A stretch of DNA of 47,317 nucleotides from Candidatus Aminicenantota bacterium (GCA_030603565.1 JAUVXM010000013.1:1-47317); one strand, 5' to 3'; counted from the first letter of the stretch, positions 16,268 to 25,273 are shown. Notes: generated from the sequence alone by a model not told the origin. Translations and numbers: made by a program.

Positions 16268-17659
16268 TTAATCCGGCAGGTCAGTTGTATTGATCTTAAA
16301 GCGTTTTATTTTTTCATTCAATGTAGTAGGTTTGACTCCTAACAGGGCGGCAGCTTTTTTTTGTACGCCATTGGTCTTTTTAAGGGCAGTGATTATAGCA
16401 TGTTTCTGAAAGAGGTGGGTTTGTTCTTTTAAGTGAAGATTTCCCTTCGGAAGAGAGATGTTTATTAGTTCTTCAGAGTCTGATGAAAGCAGAAGTGGCG
16501 GGAGGTTTTCCCGGGTTATTATATAAGATGTGCTAAAAACGACAGCTCTTTCAATTAAATTTTCTAACTCCCGGATATTTCCAGGCCAGTGATACTTCTC
16601 TAATATCTCCATAACCTCTTCTGTAGCTTCATGAATATCTTTATTGTTTTCTTTGCTGTATATATCTATAAAATGTTTAACAAGTAAAGGGATGTCTTCT
16701 TTTCGATTCCGAAGAGGAGGAATCTCAACTTTAATTACGTTCAGGCGGTAGTAAAGGTCTTCTCGAAACTGTTTTTCCCGGATCAGTTCTTCCAGCTCTG
16801 TATTGGTTGCTGCTATCAGTCTTGTATCGACTTTTATGGTCTTGGTGCCTCCCAGCTGCATGAACTCTTTCTCCTGCATGACTCGGAGTAATTTTGCCTG
16901 AGTCTCCAGGTTTATTGAAGAAATTTCATCAAAGAAGATAGTTCCTTGGTCTGCTGTTTCAAAAAGCCCTTTTTTTTGGCTGACTGCCCCGGTAAAGGCT
17001 CCTTTTACATGGCCGAAAAGGTGACTTTCCAGTAAGTCCGGAGGGAGAGACCCGCTGTTGACGGTGATGAAGGGAAAATTGCGTCGGTCGCTGTTCTGGT
17101 GAATGGCTTGTGCGACCAGTTCTTTGCCTGTGCCGCTCTCTCCTTGAATAAGAATTGTGCTGCGGGTGGGAGCTGAAGCTTTAATGACCTCAAAAACGTC
17201 CTGCATCACCTTGCTTTTACCTATGATGTTATCAAAACTGAATTTCTTCTTTAGTCGGTCTTTAAGATGTAGATTTTCCTCCCTAAGTTTTTTGTGCTCA
17301 ATTGCCCTTTGAATAGTAAGAAGCAGTTCGTCGTGTTTGAAGGGTTTCTGGATGTAATCAAATGCGCCGATTTTCATGGTCGAGATGGCTGATTCTACCG
17401 AAGCATAGGCTGTTATTATTATTATTATTGCTTTAGGGTCTTTTTTTTTAATTTCTTTAAGGGTTTTTATTCCATCTATTCCAGGCATTAAAAGGTCGAG
17501 CAGAGTCAGGTCAAATGCTTTGTGTGTGTGTTTTTTTAGAGCTTCTTCTCCACTGAAAGAACTCTCTATTTTGTATCCCTCAGAAGTTAAAAGTTCTCCT
17601 AAGACTTCATGAATAATAGATTCGTCATCAATAATATGAATCAATCCAGTTTTATTCAT
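16268..17659 (-). CDS. NtrC-family sigma-54-dependent response regulator
   Basis: This is a cytoplasmic transcription activator that remodels sigma-54 polymerase. The 463-aa protein has a receiver domain (1-120, phospho-acceptor D55 in LLDLLMPG, acidic pair D11-D12). An AAA+ domain follows (about 140-375) with Walker A GESGTGKE, the sigma-54 loop GAFTGA and Walker B TIFFDE. The C-terminal Fis-type helix-turn-helix carries KKAAALLGVKPTTLNEKI. All key residues are present. Its ATG overlaps the kinase stop by 4 bp, so it is the cognate partner. The pair is divergent from the pilus operon, making a PilR-like role plausible but unproven. Confidence 0.94.
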   Translation of the reverse strand: MNKTGLIHIIDDESIIHEVLGELLTSEGYKIESSFSGEEALKKHTHKAFDLTLLDLLMPGIDGIKTLKEIKKKDPKAIIIIITAYASVESAISTMKIGAFDYIQKPFKHDELLLTIQRAIEHKKLREENLHLKDRLKKKFSFDNIIGKSKVMQDVFEVIKASAPTRSTILIQGESGTGKELVAQAIHQNSDRRNFPFITVNSGSLPPDLLESHLFGHVKGAFTGAVSQKKGLFETADQGTIFFDEISSINLETQAKLLRVMQEKEFMQLGGTKTIKVDTRLIAATNTELEELIREKQFREDLYYRLNVIKVEIPPLRNRKEDIPLLVKHFIDIYSKENNKDIHEATEEVMEILEKYHWPGNIRELENLIERAVVFSTSYIITRENLPPLLLSSDSEELINISLPKGNLHLKEQTHLFQKHAIITALKKTNGVQKKAAALLGVKPTTLNEKIKRFKINTTDLPD

Positions 17660-20508
17660 TTTCCTTTATGAGGTATTCTCTTTTTTTCAGGTTTTTCATT
17701 TTTATCTAAATCCATAGGGATGAAAATTTTAAAGGTCGAGCCTTTTTTAACTTTACTCTCTACAGATATACTGCCTTCATGCTCTTTTATAATAGCATAA
17801 CTGATTGATAAACCTAAACCGGTTCCTTTTCCAATACCTTTTGTAGTAAAAAACGGGTCGAAAATGTTCGGAAGATGTTGAGTTTTTATTCCGGTCCCAG
17901 TGTCCTGAATTTTTATAACGGCCTGGTTCTCTTTTTTGGAAAGCTCAATTATCAAGGTCCCCCCGTCCGGCATAGCATCTATTGCATTCAAAATAATATT
18001 TATAAATACCTGCTGCAGTCTTTCCCCATGGGCCCAGATAGGATTGATAGAATCCAAGCTCAGTTCCAGGCGGATATTTAAATTTCTTAATTTATAATCA
18101 ATAAGCGATATGATTCCTTCCAGAGTCTCTTTTAAATCGACTTGGTAAAGCATTGATTCCGATGGATTACGTGCGAAGTTCAAAAGGCTTTTAACAATTA
18201 GGGCAACCTTTTCAGTTTGGACCTCAATTTTTTTCAATATTTGGGAATGAGGAGATTCCAACATTTTTTTTTGCAGCAGCTGTACATAGCTGGAAATACC
18301 GGTTAAAGGAGTATTGATTTCATGGGCAACACCGGCTGAGAGCAGCCCTACTGAGGCAAGTTTCTCAGAAGTGATGAGCTGTTGCTGCAGAGAAATCTTT
18401 TCTGTTGTATCTTCAAATACTATGATGGTCCCATAAGGATTCATTGTATTATCGAGTAAAGGAGTTTTCGCGATGTCAAATATTTTTTCCTTGCCAGAAG
18501 GGATCTTAATCGATATTTCACTCATCAGACGGAACCCTTGTTGAGTATCTGGAGGAAACAGAGCCGAATAATTGGATTTTCCCATAATATGAATTAATTT
18601 TTTCCCCAATAATTCTTCTTTTTTTCTTTGGAATGTTTCTTCCAATACCCGGTTCCAGCCTGTGATTTTCCCATTCTGGTCAAGAACTGCGACCCCTACT
18701 GTAAGGCTTTCAATAATATTTTCGCTATAATCTTTGAGCCTTTCCAGTTCTTTGGCGCGGATGTTTGCCTGTTCATAGAGATAAGCGTTCTCAAGTGCCA
18801 GAGCCATGGGTGATGATATTGTTCTTAATATTTCCCAATCTTCAGAGTTTAGAAGCGTATTATCGTGCTTTTTTCCCATGGCAAGGCAGCCGATCAGTTT
18901 GTTCTCAACGGTCAAGGGCATCATATGGAAAAACCCGTAGGCAGACAGGCGGTGAAAACTTTTCTGAAGGTCTTTTCTGTTGCTTAAAGAGTACTCAGAT
19001 ATGAATTCTGTCTTTTTCAAATGATAATAAAGCTTTTCTTCAAGAGAAATCCGGGTTCTATTTGAAGTAGTGTTCCCAAGAGATTTTAGGATTATAAAAG
19101 ATCCCCCCTTCTCGTCTTCTGGTAAAAGCAAAGCGATATATTTTAAAGAGAGGGCATTGGTAATGAGATCCAGGAGAGATTGCGATAGTTTCTGTAAGTT
19201 TCTTTCCCGGTTGAGTTCTTGACTTATAGTAAGCAGAGTTTTTCTATATTTATAGCTTCTTTTGTAAAAGACTCTGTCTATCAGGGCTTGAGTGAGTTTT
19301 TTTACTGGTGTGAACAGTGTTGCCCCCAGGATTATAGCAAGAATTCCTAAAATCAGGGCTTGAAGCTCGTCCTCTGGAAATATTTTTGTCTGGGAACTGA
19401 CTATGAAGTAGAGAAGAGCGATAAAAACATAAGAAAAGATCAGAGGGACGGTTTTTTTAAGAATTATTTCTATATCAATAAGTTTGTAGCGGGATATAGA
19501 GTAGGCAAATGTCAGGGGAATTAAAGCTTGAAAAATAACCGTGAGTTCAGCTGCCATCGGCGGAATTTGTCCTAATAAATAGGGGGTAATATAGAAAAAA
19601 GTAAAAGGGGTAATTCCGAATCCAAGTCCATAGACGATCCATTTCAACTGTTTTTTCATGGTAACATTAGAGGCTTTCAGGGTGTCATTAAGAACAACTG
19701 CGAGGGCAATTAATGAGAAAATGGCAAAATGGAGCAGATCAAGCTTTTCAGTGGTTTGATAGTACTGAATGATAAAATTATTGTTTAATTTCAGAATATT
19801 TGGTAAGTGAATGAATATCTTGGCTATAAGAAGAGCGGCTCCCGGAAGGTAGAGCAGATTAAGAGATGATATTTTATCTTTAAGGATTTTTTTTCGTCTG
19901 GGGAAGATAATAAAGAAGTGAAGTAGCAAAGGGGGAAATATCAGGAAACCGATCTTATCCAGCCAGTAAAATGCGCTGTCAAGGAGGTCGAGTTCTCCGG
20001 TAGGGGAATAAATGTGATAAGTGTAAAATGCTAGCGAGACTAGGAAGAAAAAGACATACGGCAGGGAAAGCGGCTTTCTGGCCTTAAAAAGAACAATACA
20101 ACCTATGATCAGAGTCGTCAGCCCGATAAGGGCTAGGTAGAAATAAATCAGATTGGTCCCTTTCTGAGCTATGAATAAAGCAGGAGTGGTCAGATAACCC
20201 TCGTGGACGATCTCATAAGTAGCTTTTTGGTTGAGAGTTGCTGCTTCCCACAGTTTTTTTGCTACATCGATTTGATTTTGGACCGGGCTGCCGTTGATCT
20301 TATAAAGAATATCCCCTTTCTTGATGCCGCCTTGCAGGTAGGCCTGACTGTTCTTGTCAACCTTAACAGCAGTAAGCCCGTTTGGTTTTTGTTTCCAGAT
20401 GACTCCGTCAGTAGGTTCTCGCCAGGTTATTTTTCTTGAGACATTTAAACCGCCCAGGACCAACAGGGCTAAAATCGGGAGGATGGCAAAATGTATCTTC
20501 TTGTTCAT
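17656..20508 (-). CDS. Membrane sensor histidine kinase with PDZ-like, multi-TM, GAF-like and PAS regions
   Basis: This 950-aa sensor phosphorylates the adjacent NtrC-type regulator. Order: TM1 near 8-24; a periplasmic PDZ-like domain (about 40-110, YLQGGIKKGDILYKINGSPV); about eight hydrophobic segments up to about residue 410; a GAF-like region (430-600); a PAS domain (about 610-710, VGVAVLDQNGKITGWN); then the HisKA and ATPase domains. The phospho-acceptor is H729 (VAHEINTPLTG). N, G1, F and G2 boxes read NIILNAIDAMP, DTGTGI, FDPFFTTK and GTGLGLSI. The PDZ-like sensor on a multi-TM core suggests detection of an envelope or membrane-protein signal. A small exported protein is encoded 47 bp upstream on the same strand. 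Confidence 0.9.
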   Translation of the reverse strand: MNKKIHFAILPILALLVLGGLNVSRKITWREPTDGVIWKQKPNGLTAVKVDKNSQAYLQGGIKKGDILYKINGSPVQNQIDVAKKLWEAATLNQKATYEIVHEGYLTTPALFIAQKGTNLIYFYLALIGLTTLIIGCIVLFKARKPLSLPYVFFFLVSLAFYTYHIYSPTGELDLLDSAFYWLDKIGFLIFPPLLLHFFIIFPRRKKILKDKISSLNLLYLPGAALLIAKIFIHLPNILKLNNNFIIQYYQTTEKLDLLHFAIFSLIALAVVLNDTLKASNVTMKKQLKWIVYGLGFGITPFTFFYITPYLLGQIPPMAAELTVIFQALIPLTFAYSISRYKLIDIEIILKKTVPLIFSYVFIALLYFIVSSQTKIFPEDELQALILGILAIILGATLFTPVKKLTQALIDRVFYKRSYKYRKTLLTISQELNRERNLQKLSQSLLDLITNALSLKYIALLLPEDEKGGSFIILKSLGNTTSNRTRISLEEKLYYHLKKTEFISEYSLSNRKDLQKSFHRLSAYGFFHMMPLTVENKLIGCLAMGKKHDNTLLNSEDWEILRTISSPMALALENAYLYEQANIRAKELERLKDYSENIIESLTVGVAVLDQNGKITGWNRVLEETFQRKKEELLGKKLIHIMGKSNYSALFPPDTQQGFRLMSEISIKIPSGKEKIFDIAKTPLLDNTMNPYGTIIVFEDTTEKISLQQQLITSEKLASVGLLSAGVAHEINTPLTGISSYVQLLQKKMLESPHSQILKKIEVQTEKVALIVKSLLNFARNPSESMLYQVDLKETLEGIISLIDYKLRNLNIRLELSLDSINPIWAHGERLQQVFINIILNAIDAMPDGGTLIIELSKKENQAVIKIQDTGTGIKTQHLPNIFDPFFTTKGIGKGTGLGLSISYAIIKEHEGSISVESKVKKGSTFKIFIPMDLDKNEKPEKKRIPHKGK

Positions 20509-20520
20509 AAAAAAACCTGT

Positions 20521-20537
20521 TATGAATAATTCAGGTT
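20521..20537 (-). repeat. Solo AACCTG box upstream of the kinase gene
   Basis: On the minus strand this reads AACCTGAATTATTCATA. It sits between the stop of the small exported protein (20556) and the kinase ATG (20508), 12 bases before the start codon, where it could affect translation of the kinase. Confidence 0.75.
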
Positions 20538-20555
20538 AGTAATATATAGGGTTAG

Positions 20556-20813
20556 TCAATTTAATATAGAGGGTTTCGTCGACCTTATGGCCCATTTTAT
20601 CCCCGGCTGATTTAGGAATTTCCTCAAGGAAGGGTTATCTTTCAGGCCTAGCGGTTCGGTATTCCTTAAAAGGATGTTACTCATATAGTCATCTTCCTGA
20701 TCTTTGACGTTTTGAGGGGAAGACTTAAAGCTTGCAGCACTTATGCTGAAGGAAGTGATGATGACCAGGATTAGAAGAAGCAGAAAAATCGAGATATATG
20801 TCTTTTTTTTCAC
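20556..20813 (-). CDS. Small exported protein of unknown function
   Basis: I do not recognise this 85-aa product. It begins at GTG 20813 with KKKTYIS and a clear signal peptide whose hydrophobic core (about residues 8-23) is followed by SISA, a good signal-peptidase site. The mature part is about 59 residues, charged, with no cysteine and no lipobox. It is the first gene of the leftward unit leading to the histidine kinase and is divergent from pilC. An accessory or ligand-like role for the kinase's periplasmic PDZ-like domain is possible but only inferred from position. The ribosome binding site (AGAAGA) is very close to the start. Confidence 0.6.
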   Translation of the reverse strand: MKKKTYISIFLLLLILVIITSFSISAASFKSSPQNVKDQEDDYMSNILLRNTEPLGLKDNPSLRKFLNQPGIKWAIRSTKPSILN

Positions 20814-20837
20814 TCTTCTAAATTAAAACTTTAACAT

Positions 20838-20878
20838 ATATTTGTCAACATCCCATCAACGGACATATTGACAAATAT
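20838..20878. promoter_or_regulatory. Perfect 11-bp inverted repeat between the pilus and two-component operons
   Basis: ATATTTGTCAA (20838-20848) and TTGACAAATAT (20868-20878) are exact inverted copies, 19 bp apart. Each arm contains a TTGACA hexamer pointing outward, so the two divergent units have mirror-image -35 elements. The repeat is longer than a -35 needs to be and could be an operator. It is seen directly; the regulatory role is inferred. Confidence 0.6.
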
Positions 20879-20896
20879 TGGATGATTATCTAACAT
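20868..20896 (+). promoter_or_regulatory. Promoter of the pilC-pilQ operon
   Basis: TTGACA (20868-20873) is followed after 17 bases by TAACAT (20891-20896). The start point would fall near 20903, 16 nt before ATG 20919, where only a weak TAGAG precedes the start. No -24/-12 sigma-54 promoter is visible here. Confidence 0.6.
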
Positions 20897-20918
20897 AACA
20901 TAGATAGAGCGATTAATA

Positions 20919-22127
20919 ATGCCATATTTTCTATGCCGATTAGCTACTGAAGAAGGTCGGGTTATTTCACAATCTTTTTTTTCTCTTTCAAGGAATGAGT
21001 GTAAAAAACACTTTGAGATAAAAGGTTTTTGCATCTTATCGATAAAACGGGATTGGAAGCGCATAGATATCCTAGATATTCCTTTTGGAAAGAAGATTAA
21101 AAGCAAAGATTTTATCATGTTTAATCAGGAACTTGTGTCTCTTATTAAAGCCGGATATCCGATCCTTAAATGTATAGAGATTATTTCCGGCCGAGTAAAA
21201 AATACTCGTCTTAAAGAGTTGCTTATTGCTATTGGAAATGATGTCCGGGATGGAAAAGCCCTCTCAAAAGCCTTTTCTCAATGCAGAGAAAAAATTTCCA
21301 CTGTATATATTGCAGCCTTGATGGCCGGGGAACAAAGCGGGAACCTGGCTGATACCATCAATAGCTATATTGAATATGAAAAAGTTATTTCCCGGACAAA
21401 GCAAAGTATTAAAAGGGCAGTGATATACCCGGCCCTTCTGCTTGGGCTCTCCTTTGCTTTAATGGCTGTGATTATAAATTTTATCATTCCCCGGTTCTCA
21501 AATTTTTATAATGAATTCGGAGCTCAGCTTCCCGCCATTACTTCAGCTCTGGTATCGTTTTCGCTGTTTATCAAAAAGCGTTTTTATGTCGGTCTTATTT
21601 TGTTTGCTGTTCTAGCGATTGTATTGATTCAGATGGGCCGCAAGGAAAAAAGCCAAGTCTGGCTGGACAAGCTTAAAATGATGATCCCATATGCCAATAA
21701 AATCTGGGTCGAGGCTGCGGTTGCCCTCTTTTCCCGGACCCTGTGGCTTCTGCTTAAAGGTGGAATATCTCTCATACCAGCTGTAAGTATCGCCCATAAG
21801 GCTGTCCCAAACAAGTACCTCAGAAAAAAAATGTCAAACCTGGCTGAATCTATAAGACATGGGGAGAGTCTTTCAAATTCGATCGACAGGGCCGGGTTTT
21901 TTGATTCTTTGGCTCTGGATATGATCCGGATCGGGGAATCTTCAGCCAATCTTGACGGTATGCTTAAAGAAGTAGCTGAGGTTTATGACGACAGGATTCA
22001 AGGCAAGATCGATACTTTTGTCTCCTTATTTGAACCGTTGATAATTATTTTTATGGGATTGATTGTGGCTTTGATGCTCCTTTCAGTCTACATTCCGATT
22101 TTTAATTTAATAAGAGTTGTAAGGTGA
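20919..22127 (+). CDS. pilC: Type IV pilus inner-membrane platform protein PilC (GspF family)
   Basis: PilC is the inner-membrane platform turned by the PilB ATPase during pilus assembly. The 402-aa protein has the two repeated T2SF domains (about 70-190 and 275-395). The first carries FNQELVSLIKAGYPILKCI and GEQSGNLADTI, the second ALFSRTLWLLLKGGISLIPA and IGESSANLDGML. Membrane segments lie near 170-190, 220-240 and 375-395. It is the first gene of the seven-gene assembly operon. Its stop overlaps the GTG start of pilB. GspF of a type II secretion system is the alternative, but PilM and the minor pilins favour a pilus. Confidence 0.93.
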   Translation: MPYFLCRLATEEGRVISQSFFSLSRNECKKHFEIKGFCILSIKRDWKRIDILDIPFGKKIKSKDFIMFNQELVSLIKAGYPILKCIEIISGRVKNTRLKELLIAIGNDVRDGKALSKAFSQCREKISTVYIAALMAGEQSGNLADTINSYIEYEKVISRTKQSIKRAVIYPALLLGLSFALMAVIINFIIPRFSNFYNEFGAQLPAITSALVSFSLFIKKRFYVGLILFAVLAIVLIQMGRKEKSQVWLDKLKMMIPYANKIWVEAAVALFSRTLWLLLKGGISLIPAVSIAHKAVPNKYLRKKMSNLAESIRHGESLSNSIDRAGFFDSLALDMIRIGESSANLDGMLKEVAEVYDDRIQGKIDTFVSLFEPLIIIFMGLIVALMLLSVYIPIFNLIRVVR

Positions 22128-23746
22128 AAAATAATAACAAAAAAGAAGAACTCGAAAAGAATCTTATAGCTGCAGAAGAGAAGACCAGGAAATTGGCAGA
22201 AAGATATAATGTTACTTATGTCGACCTCTCGTCATATGTTTTTAACCGGGAATTGGTTCAATCATTCCCGGTCGATTTTCTTTACCGTTCGGATTTTATC
22301 CCTCTGGAAGAAGATGAAAACATCATGAAAATAGCTGTTGCCGATCCTTCAAATATTTCTATCATTGATTCAATAGAGTCCTTTTGTGGGAAAAAAATTA
22401 CCGTGTTTGCTGCTTCTCAACTGGGAATCCATGAGGCTCTCAGAAAAAGTGAGACAGCGCTTCAGGTTCTTAAAGATGCAACTGAAGGCTATATTGTCCA
22501 GGTTTTGGATAAAGATGGCTTAGATCAGGAAGATTCGATTTCGGTTGAGAGATTAGCTGACCAGGATGGTTCCATAATAAAATTAGTTAATTCTATTATT
22601 TTCACTGCAGTTCAGAAGCGAGCCAGTGATATCCATATAGAATCCCGGGAAGAAGGAATGATCATCAAGTTCCGTATTGATGGTGTGTTAGGCAATGCAA
22701 TGGAGCCGATTGATAAAAAATTCCAGTCGCCCATAATCTCACGCATAAAAGTCATGTCTGACCTGGATATAGCAGAAAGAAGAGTGCCTCAGGACGGGAA
22801 ATTCCGCCTAAAGATCAAAGATAAAACTATTGATTTTCGTGTTTCTATCATGCCGAGTATCTTTGGAGAGGATGCTGTTATTCGAGTTCTGGATAAAGAT
22901 ATGATTACTGAAGCCATTTCCGAACTGAAATTATCTCTCCTGGGATTTTCCGATAACGTCCTGGAGAGGTTTAAAAGATACATAATAAAACCTTATGGCA
23001 TGCTGCTGGTTACTGGACCTACGGGCAGCGTAAAAACAACGACTCTCTATACTGCCATAACGGAGATTAAATCACCTGAGGACAAGATCATTACTATTGA
23101 GGACCCTGTTGAGTACCAGATCGACGGTATTACTCAGATTCCCGTGAATGAAAAAAAAGGCCTTACTTTTGCCCGTGGATTAAGGTCGATATTGCGGCAT
23201 GATCCGGACAAGATAATGGTGGGTGAGATACGAGATCCCGAGACTGCTCAGATAGCTATCCAATCAGCCCTGACCGGCCATCTGGTTTTTACAACGGTTC
23301 ATGCCAACAATGTTTTTGATGTCATTGGACGTTTTCTCCATATGCAAGTCGATCCTTTTAGCTTTATTTCCGCACTGAACTGTATCCTTGCTCAGAGGTT
23401 AGTAAGGATACTCTGCCCCAATTGTAAGCAAAAGATTAAATTAAGTGATAAAAAACTGTTTGAATCCGGACTTGACCCGGCTAAATATAAGAACGAAGTT
23501 TTTTACGAGGCCTCTGGATGTCCGGAATGCAATCAGACCGGTTACCAGGGTAGAACTGCAATTGCCGAGTTTCTTGAACTGTCGGATGAAATACGAGAGA
23601 TGATTCTGGATAAAAAGCCGCTTTCTGAAGTCAAAAAACAGGCAAAAAAGGAAGGATTGATATCGTTACGGGAAATAGGTTTACAAAAAACTTTAAATGG
23701 AGTAACCAGTCTGACGGAATTAAATAAAGCTACGTTTGTTGAATGA
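22124..23746 (+). CDS. pilB: Type IV pilus assembly ATPase PilB (GspE family), Walker A Gly replaced by Val
   Basis: PilB is the cytoplasmic hexameric ATPase that powers pilin polymerisation. The 540-aa protein has a GspE N-terminal domain (about 25-115), a PAS-like middle (DIHIESREEGMIIKFRIDG) and the RecA-like core. Walker A reads GPTGSVKTTT: residue 303 is Val (GTA at 23030-23032) where GPTGSGKT is near-invariant. The Asp box (TIEDPVEYQIDG), Walker B (DKIMVGEIRDPET) and His box (GHLVFTTVHAN) are intact. A four-cysteine zinc site (CPNC and CPEC) is present. GTG 22124 overlaps the pilC stop. The TGA stop lies inside a reverse AACCTG box. One base change, GTA for GGA, could be real or a consensus error. 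Confidence 0.93.
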   Translation: MKNNNKKEELEKNLIAAEEKTRKLAERYNVTYVDLSSYVFNRELVQSFPVDFLYRSDFIPLEEDENIMKIAVADPSNISIIDSIESFCGKKITVFAASQLGIHEALRKSETALQVLKDATEGYIVQVLDKDGLDQEDSISVERLADQDGSIIKLVNSIIFTAVQKRASDIHIESREEGMIIKFRIDGVLGNAMEPIDKKFQSPIISRIKVMSDLDIAERRVPQDGKFRLKIKDKTIDFRVSIMPSIFGEDAVIRVLDKDMITEAISELKLSLLGFSDNVLERFKRYIIKPYGMLLVTGPTGSVKTTTLYTAITEIKSPEDKIITIEDPVEYQIDGITQIPVNEKKGLTFARGLRSILRHDPDKIMVGEIRDPETAQIAIQSALTGHLVFTTVHANNVFDVIGRFLHMQVDPFSFISALNCILAQRLVRILCPNCKQKIKLSDKKLFESGLDPAKYKNEVFYEASGCPECNQTGYQGRTAIAEFLELSDEIREMILDKKPLSEVKKQAKKEGLISLREIGLQKTLNGVTSLTELNKATFVE

Positions 23747-23756
23747 TTCAGGTTAA
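23740..23756 (-). repeat. AACCTG box at the pilB/pilM junction
   Basis: The plus strand reads TGAATGATTCAGGTTAA, a diverged reverse copy of the box. It contains the pilB stop codon and precedes the pilM start by about 15 bases. It is the only copy inside an operon. Confidence 0.55.
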
Positions 23757-23771
23757 TTGGGAATATGTAAA

Positions 23772-24710
23772 ATGGAAACGATAACAGAGAAGTTAAGGGA
23801 TTTTTTCACACGGATTCCTCTGCCGCTGACTGTTTTTCAGTTTTCTTCTTCTTATCTTAGCGGCTTGTTTTTATCATCCAAAGATAAAAAAATTAAATCT
23901 TATTTTGTTCAGCCGTTGGGAGAGAATGTGGTGGAGCCTTCTTTTTATAAAAAGAATATCACAAATTCCGCCTCCCTTGAAAAAAGCATGAGAGCAGGTT
24001 TAGCCCGGTTGAATAGCTCAGAGCATAAAGTTATTTTCTTGCTTCCGGAACTGTCTCAAAAAATCTTTATATTCCCATTTGAATCGCTGCCGCCTTCCCC
24101 GGAAGAAAAAGAAGAGTACATCAGTTTTAAAATAAAAAAACAAATGCCGATGATGCCGAAAGACAACCGGATAGCATTTGATCTAATCCATTCAAAAAAC
24201 AAAGGAAAGGTTTTTGTTTCCATTGCCAGAGAAGCTGTTATTAGGGAATATGAAGAATTTTTCCGCAAACAGAAGTTGAAAATCAGGATGGCCGGAGCGC
24301 CTTCTCTAGGCCTGATTAATTTACTTGCCTCAGAGAAAGAGAAAGACTTTGCCTTGGTCAATATTGAAGATCATTCATTTACTATGATAGTGGTTGTCAA
24401 TTCTGAGATAGCCTTTTACCGGCAGAAGACTCTGGTGGCCAAAACCGAAGTTCCTGAAGCCCTGAAGCGGAAAACTGAAAATATTCAGCAGGAAATCATT
24501 AATACTGCTAATTTCATTGAGGATAAGGAGAATCGAAAGATCAGTTCTTTAATAATCAGACTCGGGATGTTGGGTTCGGATACGGAAATACTGCAAAAGC
24601 TTAAGGAAAAGCTTGATATACCGATTCAAACTATTGAATCGTCAGTTAAGTTGAAAATACCTTCTTTTGAGAAGAGGATTTTAGCTCCCTTGATAGGACA
24701 AGTACTATGA
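23772..24710 (+). CDS. pilM: PilM-like actin-fold pilus assembly protein
   Basis: PilM is a cytoplasmic FtsA-like protein that binds the N-terminal tail of PilN and joins the motor to the alignment complex. This 312-aa protein is divergent. Identification rests on length, position and the pattern of the middle region (VFVSIAREAVIREYEEFFRKQ, then FALVNIEDHSFTMIVV and EIAFYRQKTL), which resembles PilM and the cytoplasmic part of GspL. I chose ATG 23772 with GGGA nine bases upstream; a TTG at 23757 in the same frame is less likely. Its stop overlaps pilN by 4 bp. I did not find a complete set of actin-type nucleotide motifs. Confidence 0.75.
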   Translation: METITEKLRDFFTRIPLPLTVFQFSSSYLSGLFLSSKDKKIKSYFVQPLGENVVEPSFYKKNITNSASLEKSMRAGLARLNSSEHKVIFLLPELSQKIFIFPFESLPPSPEEKEEYISFKIKKQMPMMPKDNRIAFDLIHSKNKGKVFVSIAREAVIREYEEFFRKQKLKIRMAGAPSLGLINLLASEKEKDFALVNIEDHSFTMIVVVNSEIAFYRQKTLVAKTEVPEALKRKTENIQQEIINTANFIEDKENRKISSLIIRLGMLGSDTEILQKLKEKLDIPIQTIESSVKLKIPSFEKRILAPLIGQVL

Positions 24711-25273
24711 AGGTGCGAAAAAGAATTTATTTAAACCTTGCCAGCCGTCCTCTAAAAAACCGGAGGCTTTTTTATTCTATTTTCGGTTTGCTGGGAGGAG
24801 CAGCTCTGATTTTTTCCATTTACGGAGGAGTGGTTTATATTAAATACAGGCTTGAATCTAAAAAAATAAATGCTGCTATTAATAGAATTGAAAACAGGAA
24901 AATAAATATTCAGAGGACAGATAACAAATTTACTGATCAAATTGAAAAAGCTTCTTTGGAGAGTCAAGAAGAAGTGGATATGGTCAATAGTATTATACAT
25001 AAGAAAAGTTTTTCCTGGGTCGAATTTTTATCCATTTTCGAAAGAACTCTTCCTGAAGCCTGTTATCTGGTATCTTTTGACCCGGTATTTAAGGAAGGCG
25101 CGAGCGTTACGGTCAACTTAAAAGTCGCTTCTCCTGATTTAGGCCGGCTTCTAAAACTGATCAAGAATTTAAACACATTAAGATTCAGGAATATAAGATT
25201 AATCAATGAGTCGAAAGCCGAAAATGGGTTATTTATCTATGAGATATCTTTAGACCATGAAAGAACTATTTGA
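24707..25273 (+). CDS. pilN: PilN-like pilus alignment protein
   Basis: PilN spans the inner membrane, binding PilM inside and PilO outside. The 188-aa protein begins with the family-type cytoplasmic tail YLNLASRPLKNRR (matching INLLPxR-type PilM-binding tails). One membrane segment follows (about 23-45, IFGLLGGAALIFSIYGGVVY), then a coiled-coil (50-95) and a ferredoxin-like periplasmic domain (FSWVEFLSIFERTLPEACYL). The start overlaps the pilM stop and the end overlaps pilO by 17 bp, so the module is tightly coupled. Confidence 0.82.
   Translation: MKVRKRIYLNLASRPLKNRRLFYSIFGLLGGAALIFSIYGGVVYIKYRLESKKINAAINRIENRKINIQRTDNKFTDQIEKASLESQEEVDMVNSIIHKKSFSWVEFLSIFERTLPEACYLVSFDPVFKEGASVTVNLKVASPDLGRLLKLIKNLNTLRFRNIRLINESKAENGLFIYEISLDHERTI

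Noticed and set aside
20813-20919. Sigma-54 (-24/-12) promoter for the pilus operon
   Set aside because: The NtrC-type neighbour made this attractive, but no GG and GC pair ten bases apart with TGGC/TTGC context was found; a sigma-70-like promoter fits better.
23757-23771. TTG 23757 as the pilM start
   Set aside because: ATG 23772 has better spacing to GGGA, and the upstream codons lie just after the AACCTG box overlapping the pilB stop.
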